From assembly GCA_039602395.1 (NCBI GenBank), contig JBCNJP010000010.1:93153729-93217728 (forward strand): 64,000 nucleotides of DNA, in the 5' to 3' direction. This DNA comes from Deinandra increscens subsp. villosa. Lineage: Eukaryota; Streptophyta; Magnoliopsida; Asterales; Asteraceae. The notes beneath the pieces were generated by a model. It saw nothing but the letters and a program-made list of their open reading frames with translations. It made no database searches and was not told the origin of the DNA. A program made the position numbers and the translations under genes. The first letter of the stretch is position 1. Each line of letters opens with the position of its first letter. Below are positions 45,839-57,900 of this stretch, piece after piece.

Positions 45839-48800
45839 TCAGTCCGACATACAGGGCAAGCGGGCAACAATCTGCGCCGCAAGCCCTTTTTGAATAGCAA
45901 AACCTAAGCAGATAAAAACAAGTTGCTTAGCTCTAGGAGTCACTATATGTCCATGCATAACCTTCTGAATCCGCTCAAGCGTGTCCACAGCCTCTGACGC
46001 GAGGTGCCCGAACGTGTCAAAAGCAAAGGGGACAAACACATGCTGATTCTCGAGACATGCCTTCTCGTTCTTGTCCACCTTGCCCGCAGCCGCCTTAGCA
46101 GCCGCCTGCCCCGCCGTGAAAACTCCAGAGCCAAAGCCCACAAGGGGAGAGACCCCAGTCAGATCGATGCAAGCGTGCTTCCCCCTTGACCACCCAAACA
46201 CCAAGATGTCCGCCGGTCTAAGGGTCGAACGCCCCTCTTTTGGGTCAGTTAAGAAGTTGACGGGGGCTTTCTTCTTGGCTGAAATCCTAGCCTTTCTGAA
46301 AATGTCAAATAGCACATCCCGGACCCAGTCATGACGGTACTTGAACCCGGGGAGATCTTTACAGTGAACCGCGTGCTCCCCAAACGAGTCCAAACACGCC
46401 TTGCGGCAAACAGGGCACTTCTCGTCCGCGGGAAAGAGGGGTATCATAAGCCGATACTTGAGGATAGATCGGTATTCGACCGACGACATGCGCTGCCCGA
46501 GCCCGTCAATGGGGAGAGCATGGAGGAAATCTTGGGCATGTGGTTGACGAAGACAGCTCCACACCGCTTTTTGCCTGGCATTCATATTAAACCGGGTTTC
46601 CATATCCAACACAACTTTGCTGGAAAGGGCATTCGCCAAAACATGTTGGGGTTTTGGGGGGCGGTGTCCTTGTCAGAGAAACCGCTAGAATCAAAACCCG
46701 GTACGATGTCGCGCAGGGCCGCCAGAGCGAAAGTAAAATCCGAGTCCATGCCACAGACCCCGCTCTCCCGCAAGATGTGGTCCTGCAGCCCCCAGGATTG
46801 GGCCCTGGACGCTACAAACGCATAAGACGAGGCCTCCAAAGCCGAAGAAACCCCGAGCCCTCCATGCCGGATAAGCAGGGAAGCGAGCCGCCACTGAAGG
46901 TCCCCAAAATAAGCCCCTCCACAGACCACAATGTTTTCAACTGTCTCGCGCAGGGTCTGATCAAAGCAGGAGGCCGCCCCTTGCATGTGGGCGGGGGGAC
47001 ATGTCCGTAGGCCGAAAAAGAGCTTGGAAACACCCATGCAAGAGCGAAGCAGGAGGAGTTCGCATTGCGGGTCCCGAATCTTGGGAAGGAGGTGCATTAG
47101 AGCGGCAGCGTTAGAAGCCCTCTTGGACGCCAACCCCTCAATGAACCCACCATCCCTACTGACTGCCCCTCCAAGGAGCTTTACCCCTAGGGCCGGCCTA
47201 CTGATGCCCGAGGGGAAGAGGCCCGGCCGATTCTTCCTCCCATCGCAAGATGGCCAGAACAGCTCCGTCTTCTTGATATTGAGTTGCAAGCCCAGGGAGG
47301 GGCCGGTCTCCGAAATAATCTGCAAAGCTTTGGCCACTTCCTCGGAATCCCCGATGAGAGTGCCATCGTCAAGGTACCACGCGTGAAGGAGGAGGCGGCA
47401 ATTAGCCCGAATCTGGTGCGCAAGGGGGTGAAGAACAAGAGCAAACAAGAGAGGGCCCAAAGGGTCTCCCTGTTGCACCCCAGTAGTAGCCCAAATATGA
47501 TCTCCCCCTAAGTATAGCCGCGCAGACTGACCGTAGAGAAAGTCGACCCATGGAGATATAGACGGGCACCTTAATCGCACTTCCCGTAGTAAGGCCGATC
47601 TATCCACTACGTTAAACGCGTTGGAAAAGTCAACAGTATGCATAGCCAGCGAGCTGTCATCATGTTTCCCCGCAACCAACCGGTTAACCGCATGCAGGAT
47701 AGCCTCAGCTCCCCCAGGCACCCCAACCCCAAACTGAAAGTCCCCGAGATATTTAGCCATTTCCTTCCCGACTCCTTTCATAGCAATTTTAGAAACCAAC
47801 CGCCGCCAGATGGTGCCGACAGCGATGGGCCGGATCCCGTTATCAGGTTTTAGCAGAGGTGTGAGAGGGGTCGACACCACAAACTCGGCCAGGCCGAGGG
47901 GGCACCTCCCCCCCCCCCCCCAACCACAAATTGACTACCAAGGTAATAGCCCCGAGGAGGCCGTTAGCGATGGCAGACCCTTCCCCGCAGAGGCTGTCCA
48001 GAAGGTGCTGGGCCCGCAACCCGTCCCTCCCGCATGAGGTCCCCTTGGGAAACGATTTAATGCAAGCCAAAACAACTTCGGTGGTAGCCACAAGTGGGGG
48101 CTCGGTATGGGGCTCAGACGGCAAGGAGGGGGGGTGGTAACACAGGATGCTTCTCCTCCAGAACCCGAGTGGTGGCAGGTCCAAAAGGCGCAACCCCAGA
48201 CGAAGAGAGAACTTTAACGGCGGCAGTAAAGTGACCGTCCGCAATTTTCCGGATGCAGCGATTTATGTTGGACCCCTCCGCAGCCGACTTGTCAAAAGCA
48301 GTATCAGGAGGCCCCCCTGGCCCACAAACGGGCTTTTCAAGGATGTTATCAATCAGCTGGTCAATACCCTCCTCTCCACCCCAAGTAGATAGGGAAGCCA
48401 TGATGGAATGATATTGCAGAGCTTTGCGGTTCCTAGAGCGAGCCTCTTGGCGTGTTTTAGGGTTAAAAACCCTCAGCGTGCACCTAGGGAGAATAAGCAA
48501 CCGAACCCAAGCCTCAATAGAATCGGGGTGAGCAGCCACCTGAAGCAGAGCAGTTTTTAAGGGCCTGGGAGAAGGCCATGCGACAACTGAGAGGTAAACT
48601 CTTAACAATGGTGACACGGGCCTTGAAGATCTTATCCAGGAGCTCCCTATCCAAATGCCTCCCACCCCCTACATTGACGGGGCCAAGCCCGGGTGGGTCA
48701 ACAAGGCCGAGGGGGATGGGGATCCCGGTGATATGCCTGGCTTCGCCTTCCGATGGATTAATAAAGCGAGAAACCCCGTCCTCGTGGTGGCACAAGCGGC

Positions 48801-49185
48801 TGACATGGCGAATTTTCATGCACCGACCACACAACCAAGAAGCAAAGGCCTTTAAGGCATCCTCCAAGGCTAGAAACACTTCGCGATCCACCGAGAGGGT
48901 GTCCCGCAACGGGTCACAGCGCTCATCACTGTTAAGGTGCGAGTTTTTAAGGTGGGCGACAAGGCGTGAGAAACCTTTGGCCCCGAACTCTCTATCACAA
49001 TGCTGGAGAGATCGAAGGGGGCACCTCACCAAACGACTAGGCAACACCGAGGGGGTGGCCATACAAGCAGACACGGAACGAGGAGGACCGCGTAAGAAAA
49101 ACCGCAAGGGAGTGCTAAGCAAGCACACTAGCGGGGGGGGGGGGGGACACCAACGCGCAAAGTTGGCTACCCCGGCCGAGACCAC
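45839..49185 (-). pseudogene. Non-LTR retroelement with zinc finger, RT and C-terminal restriction-like nuclease
   Basis: Four overlapping minus-strand frames form one protein of about 1000-1100 residues. 49185-48514 contains a C2H2-like finger (CDREF...HLKNSH) and a Cys/His cluster (CGRCMKIRH). 48665-48114 and 48244-47843 form the linker. 47880-46582 is a reverse transcriptase (first Asp at residue 84, GVQQGDPLGPLLF, YLDD at residues 169-172). 46639-45839 has a CCHC knuckle (C75, C78, H89, C93), then RHD 102-104, RPAD 141-144 and D159, the layout of the restriction-like endonuclease of R2/NeSL-type elements. No N-terminal APE nuclease is seen. Frame breaks lie near 48557 (A run), 48133 (C7), 47908-47921 (C14) and about 46655 (C/A runs). 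I recall a similar uncharacterised multicopy protein family in plants; the clade assignment is inference. Confidence 0.72.
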
Positions 49186-50849
49186 ACCACAGAGTTACAT
49201 GTATTGATGTCGAAATTGATATTTAAAGTAACCCGAAGACCGAAGTGGCTGAAAATGGGTTTACGATCCAAAAGGCAGAAAAAGGGTTTACGAGCAAGAT
49301 CGAGAAACGACAAATCGCATACCAAAATCGCGTAAAAACCACAAATTGCTTTATTTTCGTTTTGAGGTACCCAATTGGTCCAAAAGCTTATCAATTTAAA
49401 AAATTTGATTTGAAAAATGATTATGGATCAGTTAAAACATTATTTGGAGGTATAAATACCCGAAAAATTCTTCCTGTACTTATTAAACCAAAAATCGGGA
49501 TAACGTGAAATTTCAAATTGGGTTGGGTTTTATAACTGGGAAAAATGAATATGTTCGAACCCCCCCCCCCCCCCCCTTATAATTTTCTCTTATTCTATTA
49601 TACTTGAATCTCAACCATTAATTTGTAAAATTAATGGATGAGATTTCTTCCTTTTCTTTTTAGGCAAAATATTGTTTTTAGTGGATCTAACCACTGTATT
49701 CCATAGTGGAAAAGTTAAATTTTGAGGGATTGTTATAAGTTCCATGTAGGATTGGCGAAGTTTGAACAAAAAATCTAGGGGGAGGGGGTCGGTATATAAA
49801 AAATTTCGGCGGAAAGGTGTAAAAATTAACATTACTAAGCAGAAAAACAAGCCCCCCCCCCGCGCCAATTAAGCTTCACAAAAGGAAATGTCTAAATCTT
49901 GTTTTATAGGGGAATTCTAAGTTTGACAGGTTTATCAAATTTTCAAAAGTGACAATCAAAAGTAAACGACTGAAATTAAGCTTTTAAGGTGCAGTTTGTT
50001 TTTTAAGAGGTAAAAAGTCTGCAGCATGCGAACCACATATGCAAATATCTTTTTTTTACTTCTTCAGACTGCTAAAATAAACTGAAATTTGAATAAACCG
50101 ACATTGAAATTTAAAGTGTACTAATATTTGTACCCACCCCCCCCCCCCCCCTTAAATTTATAAATAGTTACCATTAAAACCTTTTGATTTTGTTTCTGTA
50201 TATTTTAACCAATAATATTTTTTTAAACATATCTTTTAAATAAAGTTAAAAAAATATTTTATAAAAATTGTTTAAAAAACGTTTTTTAAAAATTTTTAAA
50301 AAAAAACATTCTTAAAGAAAAACTGTTTGAAAAGCATTTTTTTTAATTGTTTAAAAAAGTGTTTTAAAATTGTTTAAAAAAGTTTTTTAAAAATTGTTTA
50401 AATTAATTTTTTCAAATAACTATTTAAAAAAAAACTTTTTAAAACATATTTTTTAAAAGCTGTTAAAATATTTTTATTTTAAAAACTTTTTGAAAAACGT
50501 TTGTTTTAAAAAACTTTTTAAAGATAAGGTTTAAAAATGTTTTAAAAATAATTGTTTAAATTTTTTTAAGAAAAACTATTTAAAGAGAAGATGTTAGAAG
50601 TGGTTAGGCCGCATCTGCACCAAGAAGAACCCGCGTACATATTTTTTCTAATGAAACGTCTTTGAAAAACAAACAGTCTGCGGACCTAAATGTCTGTGCA
50701 TGGTCTGCGCGACGCAGACATAAGAGGACAAGAAAAAAAATTAAGAAAAAAAAACACCACCTAAGATTATCAGTGAATTTACTGAGTCTAAGAGTTACAC
50801 ATATTATGGAGGGAAAAAATCAAAAGCAAACCACCTACACGCACTTGTT
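49186..50849. other. Low-complexity intergenic stretch with poly(C) tracts
   Basis: No gene. It contains C17 at 49560-49576, C10 at 49852-49861 and C15 at 50137-50151. From about 50180 to 50590 it is a degenerate run of TTTTAAAAA-type words. Confidence 0.7.
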
Positions 50850-50850
50850 A

Positions 50851-51178
50851 AGGTTAATTGCAATGGTTTCCCCATTTCCCCAATCCCCCACTCCATTTTT
50901 GGTGTCACCTCATCATTCCCCACCCCTTCCCATTTTTCCCCATTTTAATTGCAATGGTTTCCCCACTCTCCCACTCTCCCAAACACCCCATAAAAACCTT
51001 CCCAATCCCCACTCTCTCTCTTTTCCCCGTTTTTTTCTTCTCAAGGTCGGGACCCCAAACCCCTTCCCCGATCGGGGACCCCGAGACACCCGCAATGGTG
51101 TTCCCGAGCACCCCGATCCCACCGAACTCCCCCGAACCCTCCCCGATTCCTCCTCCCCGAAACCATTGCAATTAACCT
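50851..51178. mobile_element. MITE with perfect terminal inverted repeats and TA/TTA duplication
   Basis: AGGTTAATTGCAATGGTTTC at 50851-50870 is mirrored by its exact complement at 51159-51178. TA flanks both sides (50849-50850 and 51179-51180); alternatively a TTA duplication with a one-base offset. The left terminal word recurs internally at about 50948. The interior is C-rich and the 175-codon frame across it is incidental. The superfamily is undecided between Tc1/mariner-like and Harbinger-like. Confidence 0.8.
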
Positions 51179-51644
51179 TACAAGATTAGCCTCATTGAGA
51201 CCTTTCGGTAGACTGCTTATGGGCCCCATTAATCCACCTATAACCTAGGTTACAACGTATAAAGTTTGGACATTTTTTAACCCGTTTGTCCTTGTCTAGT
51301 TAGTCCGTATACGAGTCATTCTTAAATCAAATCCTCATAAATACGAGATCCGCATCAAATTCTCAACTTTTAATCCACCTGAACATATTTTTGAAATATC
51401 ATTTTCATACATGGAAATATGGCAGCTTTTTTTAGAACGGCATCGATCAGGCGACCTTGGTCTCACGTGTAAACCTACCCTTGCGGGGCTATGTCCAAGG
51501 TCGATTACTCGGACCTCCATGAGAACCAAGACACCCCCTCTTGAAGCTTTCTCCTGGCAGAAACCCCCTCCTGGGACTTGTTGAAAGAAATACATTATAA
51601 TAAAAAAACAAATCATATGCAACATGTAAAAATACCATTATATA

Positions 51645-52675
51645 GGGAAAATGAATTTAAATAATCCTACTTATTCGTGATTGGCCGATAATAATCTCAC
51701 ATATTATTTGTGATATTACAGACTATTCTTTATACCCTATTTTTTTAATAATCTTTCTGTTAAACAAACTAACATCGTTAGTGTCTACTGACGTGGAGGA
51801 CCAGTCATGTCATTATCTAAACTTGATTCTATTTAAACAAACCTGGAGGACCAATCCTGTAATTTTTGTAAACCTGATTTAAGAACACGGTAACACGACG
51901 ATGAACCGAGGCTAACGAGCAGGATTCAATCGATTGATGTTTGAAGGAAAATCAAATCTGATTGCACTACTAAACTCGCAACACACAAACGAATAGCATT
52001 TAATCGAATATATCGTGCAATTTCAAGTATTGAAGAATCTGCCATGGATGAGTTCGAATGAAGAACACGAACTGTGAATTTCGAATTTGATCAAAACACC
52101 ACCAAATTCTATTCTGGAACTTGCAATAGGTTTGTATGGGTGTTTTAAAACTTCTGGAATCAATCAATAACACTCACACTCTCGATTTCATGTTTAATTT
52201 CTGGATTAAACAAGAATAGTTTGACTTCTGAAAAGTCAAACTTAATGAAATCATGTAATTTTCACCAGAATTTCTATCCAGATCTGTATGTATCGTCACC
52301 GTCATTGTTTGCTACCTCGTCTCCGTCGTCATCTCCGCCAAAAACGACATTTGATGGAGACTCGGCTCGCTTCCGGGGGGATGTTCTTCCAGAAGTTAAG
52401 TTCGGTTGATTACAAATCTTGGTATGACCAACAAGTTACGACATAAAATTCAACATGATTGGTCCTCCAGGTTTGTTTAAATAGAAACAAGTTTAGATAC
52501 CGAGAGGTTTGGACCTCCATGTCAGCAGACACTAACAGTGTTAATTTTTTTAACAGAAAGATTAATAAAAAAGAAATAGGGTATAAAGATTACTCTGTTG
52601 TATTACAAAAAAAAATAGGTAGGAATATTGTCGGCTAACCGTGAATAGGTAGGAAAATTTAAATCCATTTTCCCC
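51645..52675. mobile_element. Long-TIR non-autonomous DNA transposon (Mutator-like fold-back)
   Basis: 51645-51861 and the complement of about 52455-52675 are similar over roughly 220 bp, beginning GGGAAAATG. Flanks ATTATATA (51637-51644) and ATTTTATA (52676-52683) form an 8-bp duplication with one mismatch. Long TIRs and an 8-9 bp duplication suit Mutator-like elements. The roughly 590-bp interior has no transposase, but part of it (about 52290-52400) is of normal complexity and could be captured host sequence. Confidence 0.75.
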
Positions 52676-53169
52676 ATTTTATAACATGAAAAATTTACAT
52701 ATAAACCCTCTAATTTTAAACTTAATTATATACCAATCCATAAAATCAAATGATTGTTTATGAGCATTTACAGAGAATTTTTATGAACATTTACCAACTT
52801 CTGATGCGAATCTATTTCTAAAACACATGGACGAAACTTAAACGGAGACTCATAACAATAAACATAACGTTAACAAGATAAAAACCTACAAGTAAAACAT
52901 TTAAAAACGCAACGATAACAAAAAAGACCTAAAGCTAACAAAAGCTTAAAAGTGACCTAAAACTTAACACTCTTGTTTCATGTCAGAAGTGAACCCATTT
53001 AAAAAAAAACACACAATAATAACAAAAGAGAACTAAAAATAAAATAATAAAAAATAATAAAAGCAACAGAAAAGAGAAAAAAATAAAATAATAATTATTA
53101 TTATAGTTTAACTTTGTATGTAGTAGAATTAGGGCTTTGTCAAAACAGACACTCGTATGTTGTCTAGGG

Positions 53170-53322
53170 CAGGGGCGGTACTCTTAGCGGTACAGAGGGG
53201 GACCGTGGACCACCTCAATTTTATACACGTAGTGGAAATTTATTTTTTTTTATTTTTTTAAATTTTATATGTGTGTATGTGCACCCCCTTGATCCTTAAA
53301 TATTTTTCTAGTTCCGCCACTG
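53170..53322. mobile_element. hAT-type MITE, 153 bp, perfect 8-bp target duplication
   Basis: Begins CAGGGGCGG and ends CCGCCACTG, imperfect inverted ends of hAT type. GTCTAGGG is duplicated exactly at 53162-53169 and 53323-53330. No coding capacity. Confidence 0.9.
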
Positions 53323-53330
53323 GTCTAGGG

Positions 53331-54386
53331 TTTGTAGATCTCAAAACAACCCAAGTTTTAAGAGGTCGATTTGAGAGAAAATGGCCCACCCCCAGGCTAC
53401 CAAGCGCTGGTTGATCGAGAAAGTACATTGCGTGTGTTGAATCAAATTATCACGGGTAATGGTTACCAAACATAAGCTGATATCCAAATAGGAACGATTA
53501 ATTTATTTAAGCGTTAGAATAGAAAGAGTACATGAGAACTTAATTAGATATACTTAAAGGCCTAAAAGTTTAGTCCAATTAAGCCTTCTTTTCTTGTTTA
53601 TAGCATTCTCAAATCGCTTTTGCTTAAGTTTTGAATATTTGATCTATTCTTCGCCAAGGAAAACTTTGTGCCTTGATTTCTTCTATTAACTTTGCCATGA
53701 GGTCAGATTGTCTTTGCTGGAGAAAATGACTTCATTCTCGTCAGATGCACTAGCAACCCGGCATATGGTCCCATGCTTGCACGACTCGGCACATGCTTTA
53801 CCATGAGTCACCTACGTATTCCTCACCTAGTATTATGGTCTTTTGGAATAGAAGCACCACTATATATTAGACTAATGCGAACAAGGGAGGAGCTTCTTTG
53901 GGACCAGAGGGAACCTGGTCCATGTTGTTTTTCGCTCAGAAGTCCTGAGTATACGTGTAATTCGTCAAAAAAAGTTATATGTATCGAGTTGGTCCCACTC
54001 GAAAATTATTTTATGTATTGATTTGGTCTGCACTCCATTTTTTTAATGTATTTAGACTGTCCCTCATTCGAATAATTATATATAAACTTTGTGTAATTTA
54101 TATAAAAAATTAAGATGAGGGTCCTATTTTAAATTGTACAAAAGTAAATGGGTCATGGAAATATGAGATTTTAAGATGAGTCCTTTTAGTAAATAACAAC
54201 GTAACCTTAATTCAAACAAGGGGCAAAAGTGCAAAACCATATAACCTCATTAAGTCATTAGTAAAAAATTGATCGAGGAGCCCCAAAAGAGCATCCACGT
54301 GCGAAGTTTGAACAACCCAGAAGCGAAGCAGTAAGCAGGAGCCATTGAGTCAAAACAAAAAATCGAAGTAGCCAAGCAGGTTTCTT
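53331..54386. other. Intergenic, nothing recognised
   Basis: About 1 kb of AT-rich sequence with short unrelated frames. The longest (82 codons, plus strand from 53773) has no feature I recognise. Confidence 0.5.
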
Positions 54387-54907
54387 TGTCAAAATTGGTA
54401 CCAAACAACAAGATTAAACAGATCTCGAAGAACAATCAGTTGTTACACCAAAAACACCAGAAATTACAGAACAATCACTCTCAAACAACTCTAGATCATC
54501 GATAAGATGATCTACAAACTCTATCTCACAATCTATCGGGAGCTACGGCTCAACAATATTGAAGAACCTGAAAACCCTAGATTACGTAGAGAACGAGACA
54601 ACACAGAGAGATTGTTACAACGGCGTAACAACCACACAAAATGAAAAACTCTTGTTAACCCTAAAGCCACCAGATAAGAAGCCTTTTATATCCCCAGAAT
54701 AAACGGGTATTCAACCCTAAATCACCAGCTACCAGCTCCGCAATCTTCAAGCCCAGTAAAGCCCATCAACACTTCCAGCAGCCCAGCATTACTTCCAACA
54801 GCCCATATACAAAACAACAAAAAAATAATGCTTAGCTTAAAAGAATATTAAAAATACAAAGAATAAAATATAAAACATTTACTCCAGTATTTTTAACACC
54901 CCCCCTC
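54387..54907 (-). repeat. Copia-3 3' LTR and polypurine tract
   Basis: LTR 54387-54898 begins TGTCAAAATTGG and ends TTTTTAACA. Just inside, 54899-54907 is the complement of a purine run (GAGGGGGG on the coding strand), the second-strand primer. The gag-pol stop overlaps this tract. Confidence 0.95.
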
Positions 54908-57900
54908 AGCTCGAGAGCTGAACTGATCGTACAAACCCATTTTTTTACACATAAGCTCATGTTGAGCAACACCAAGACCCTTGGTGAACACATCTGCCAA
55001 CTGATTCTCAGACCTAACACCAACAGCCTTGATGCTACCTTTTGTAATTTGATCTCTAAGAAAAAACAAGTCTAACTCGAAATGTTTTGTACGATCATGA
55101 AATACTGGATTTGAAGCAATGGAAATGGCAGCAGTATTATCACAATATAAAGGAACAGGTGTAGCAATAGGAACAGATAATTCTTGTAAAACATTAAGTA
55201 ACCACATAATTTCACATGTTGCAGATGACATGGATCGGTATTCTGCTTCAGCAGTAGACCGAGATATTGTAGTCTGCTTTTTACTTTTCCAAGTAATCAA
55301 GGACGAACCCAGAAACACACAAAACCCAGTGACAGACTTTCTAGACACCAGACATTTAGCCCAATCTGAGTCAGCAAACGCACTCAATTGAAAACTGCTA
55401 TGTTTTGAAAAAAGAACCCCTTTTCCAGGAGACTTCTTTAAATATCGCAAAAGTCGCAAAGCAACATTCAAATGAACCTGTAAAGGTTTGTGTATAAATT
55501 GACTCAAGTAATGAACAGAGTAAGCAATGTCAGGCCTAGTATGAGACAAATATATTAATTTCCCTACTAGTTTTTGAAAGTTTGTCACATTTGGTAAAGG
55601 AGAATTATGTTTGTCCTTTTCTGAGTTCAAAATATGATTAAGTTCAATAGGAGTATTCATAGGCTTGCAGCCTGTTAAACCATACTCAGCAAGCAACTCT
55701 AAACAATATTTCCTTTGATTTAGACACAGCCCTAACTCAGACTTAATCACTTCAATTCCCAGAAAATATTTCAATTCTCCTAAGTCCTTGATTAAAAACT
55801 TGGACTGCAAAAAAGCTTTTACTTTATCAATTTCACCTTTATTATTTCCAGTAACAATTATATCATCAACATAAACAAGCAGAACAACCATCACAGAAGC
55901 AGTAGACAAAACAAACATAGAATAATCACATCTACTTTGAACAAACCCCAATTCAACCAAAACCCCCACAAGTTTTTCATTCCACATTCTAGGAGCTTGT
56001 TTTAGTCCATAAAGGGATTTATTTAATTTACAAACCTTAGTTCTGTCATTACTACCATATCCTTCAGGGATAGTCATATACACATCCTCATTCAAATTCC
56101 CATACAAGAATGCATTGTTAATATCTAACTGGTATAAAGGCCAGTCATTCTGAACAGACAAGGCAACAACTGTTCTAACAGTTATCATTTTTACAACAGG
56201 AGAGAAGGTCTCATCGAAATCTATTCCCTCCTTCTGAGCATAGCCCTTGGCAACTAGCCTGGCTTTATATCTATCTATCTCACCAGTGGACTTATACTTA
56301 ATCTTAAAAATCCACTTACACCCAATGGCTTTCCTGCCAGGTGGAAGATCAACAAGATCCCAAGTGTTATTCCTATGAAGAGCTTCAAGCTCATCATTCA
56401 TAGCACTAACCCAATTAGGGTCTTTAACAGCCTCATAAAAATGACTAGGTTCATAACTTTTATTTAAGGTTGAAACAAAACACATATTCTCAACAGATAG
56501 ACTAGAATAGTTGACAACTTTTTCCAACCCATATTTAACCTTCCCTTCCACTACATAATCATTGAGCTTAACAGGAACAGATCTGACTCTAGTGGATCTC
56601 CTAGAGTTAATGTTGTTTATAAAAAGGGACTCTCCCTCAGAAGAGTGTCCAATTTCACTATTCCTTCCATTTTGATCATCCATAGTCTCACCCTCAACAC
56701 CATCAGTAACTGGACCAGTCCTCTCAGGTTCCTGTGATACAGACTTACCTGTAACAGGAGATCTAGTTATCTCCTCAGGTTCCTGTGTCACAGACCTACC
56801 TGTAATATGAGAACCACGTTCAGGCACTGACTGTTGAAACCCGTGAGACAATATGTCACTTGTTTGGACTACTCTACTCTCATCATTGGGAGCTGAGTCA
56901 TTATTAGAGGCAGTGTTCTCTTCATTTTCATACAAGTCAAAAAAATTAAGCTCAGTGATATTCTTGGGTATATGTATAACAGAGTCAAAATCTGAACCAC
57001 TTTCTTTAAACGGAAAAATTTTCTCATAAAACTTTACATCCCTAGAAAACACCACAGTCCTGTTATCAAGACTCCACAGTTTATATCCTTTTTTCTCATT
57101 TGAATACCCAAGAAATACACATTTTTCAGCATTACTAGAAAACTTATTTGATTTTTGTAAAACTGTACAAAAACAGAGAGAACCAAAGACCCTAATATGA
57201 CTCAAAACAGGTTTAAAACCATATACCAGCTCATACGGAGTTTTTCCACTTAAGACAGACGAGGGAGTCCTGTTAATCAAGTATGTAGCAGTTAGAACAC
57301 AATCAGTCCAGAACCTAAGGGGCACACCACTTTGAAACATAAGTGCTCTAGCAACATTCAAGAGGTGTCTATGCTTTCTTTCAGCTATGCCATTTTGTTG
57401 TGGGGTATAAGCACAACTAGTTTGATGAACTATACCTTTTTTATTACAAAAATTCTTCATTTGAATATTAACGAATTCTGTCCCATTATCACTTCTGAAA
57501 CATTTCACTTCACCCTTAAACTGAGTTTTTAACAAACTTGAAAAATTCTTAATATTTTGAAAAACTTCAGTTTTGTGCTTCATAAGAAATACCCAAACAG
57601 CCCTAGAGTAATCATCAACAATAGTAAGAAAGTATTTAAAACCCTCCCTACTAGGAACCCTATATGGTCCCCACACATCCAGATGTATTAACTCTCCCAG
57701 AGCCTTGGTTTTATGGTCACTAAGAGGGAAAGGCTCTCTATGTTGCTTAGCCCTATGACATACCTCACACGGTTCATGGTTTTCAAATGACACCAGATTT
57801 AAGTCATCTTTCAAAACATTTAACACAGTTTCAGATGGGTGCCCCAACCTAGCATGCCAAAGTTTAACATTCCCACCAGGACCAAAACCAACCTTATTAG

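Noticed and set aside
46331..49207. Plus-strand ORFs of 118-209 codons opposite the REL-type element
   Set aside because: They are antisense frames in GC-rich coding sequence without recognisable domains.
51400..51600. Possible SINE (GC-richer patch of about 200 bp)
   Set aside because: I could not find a convincing box A/box B pair, a tail or a target duplication.
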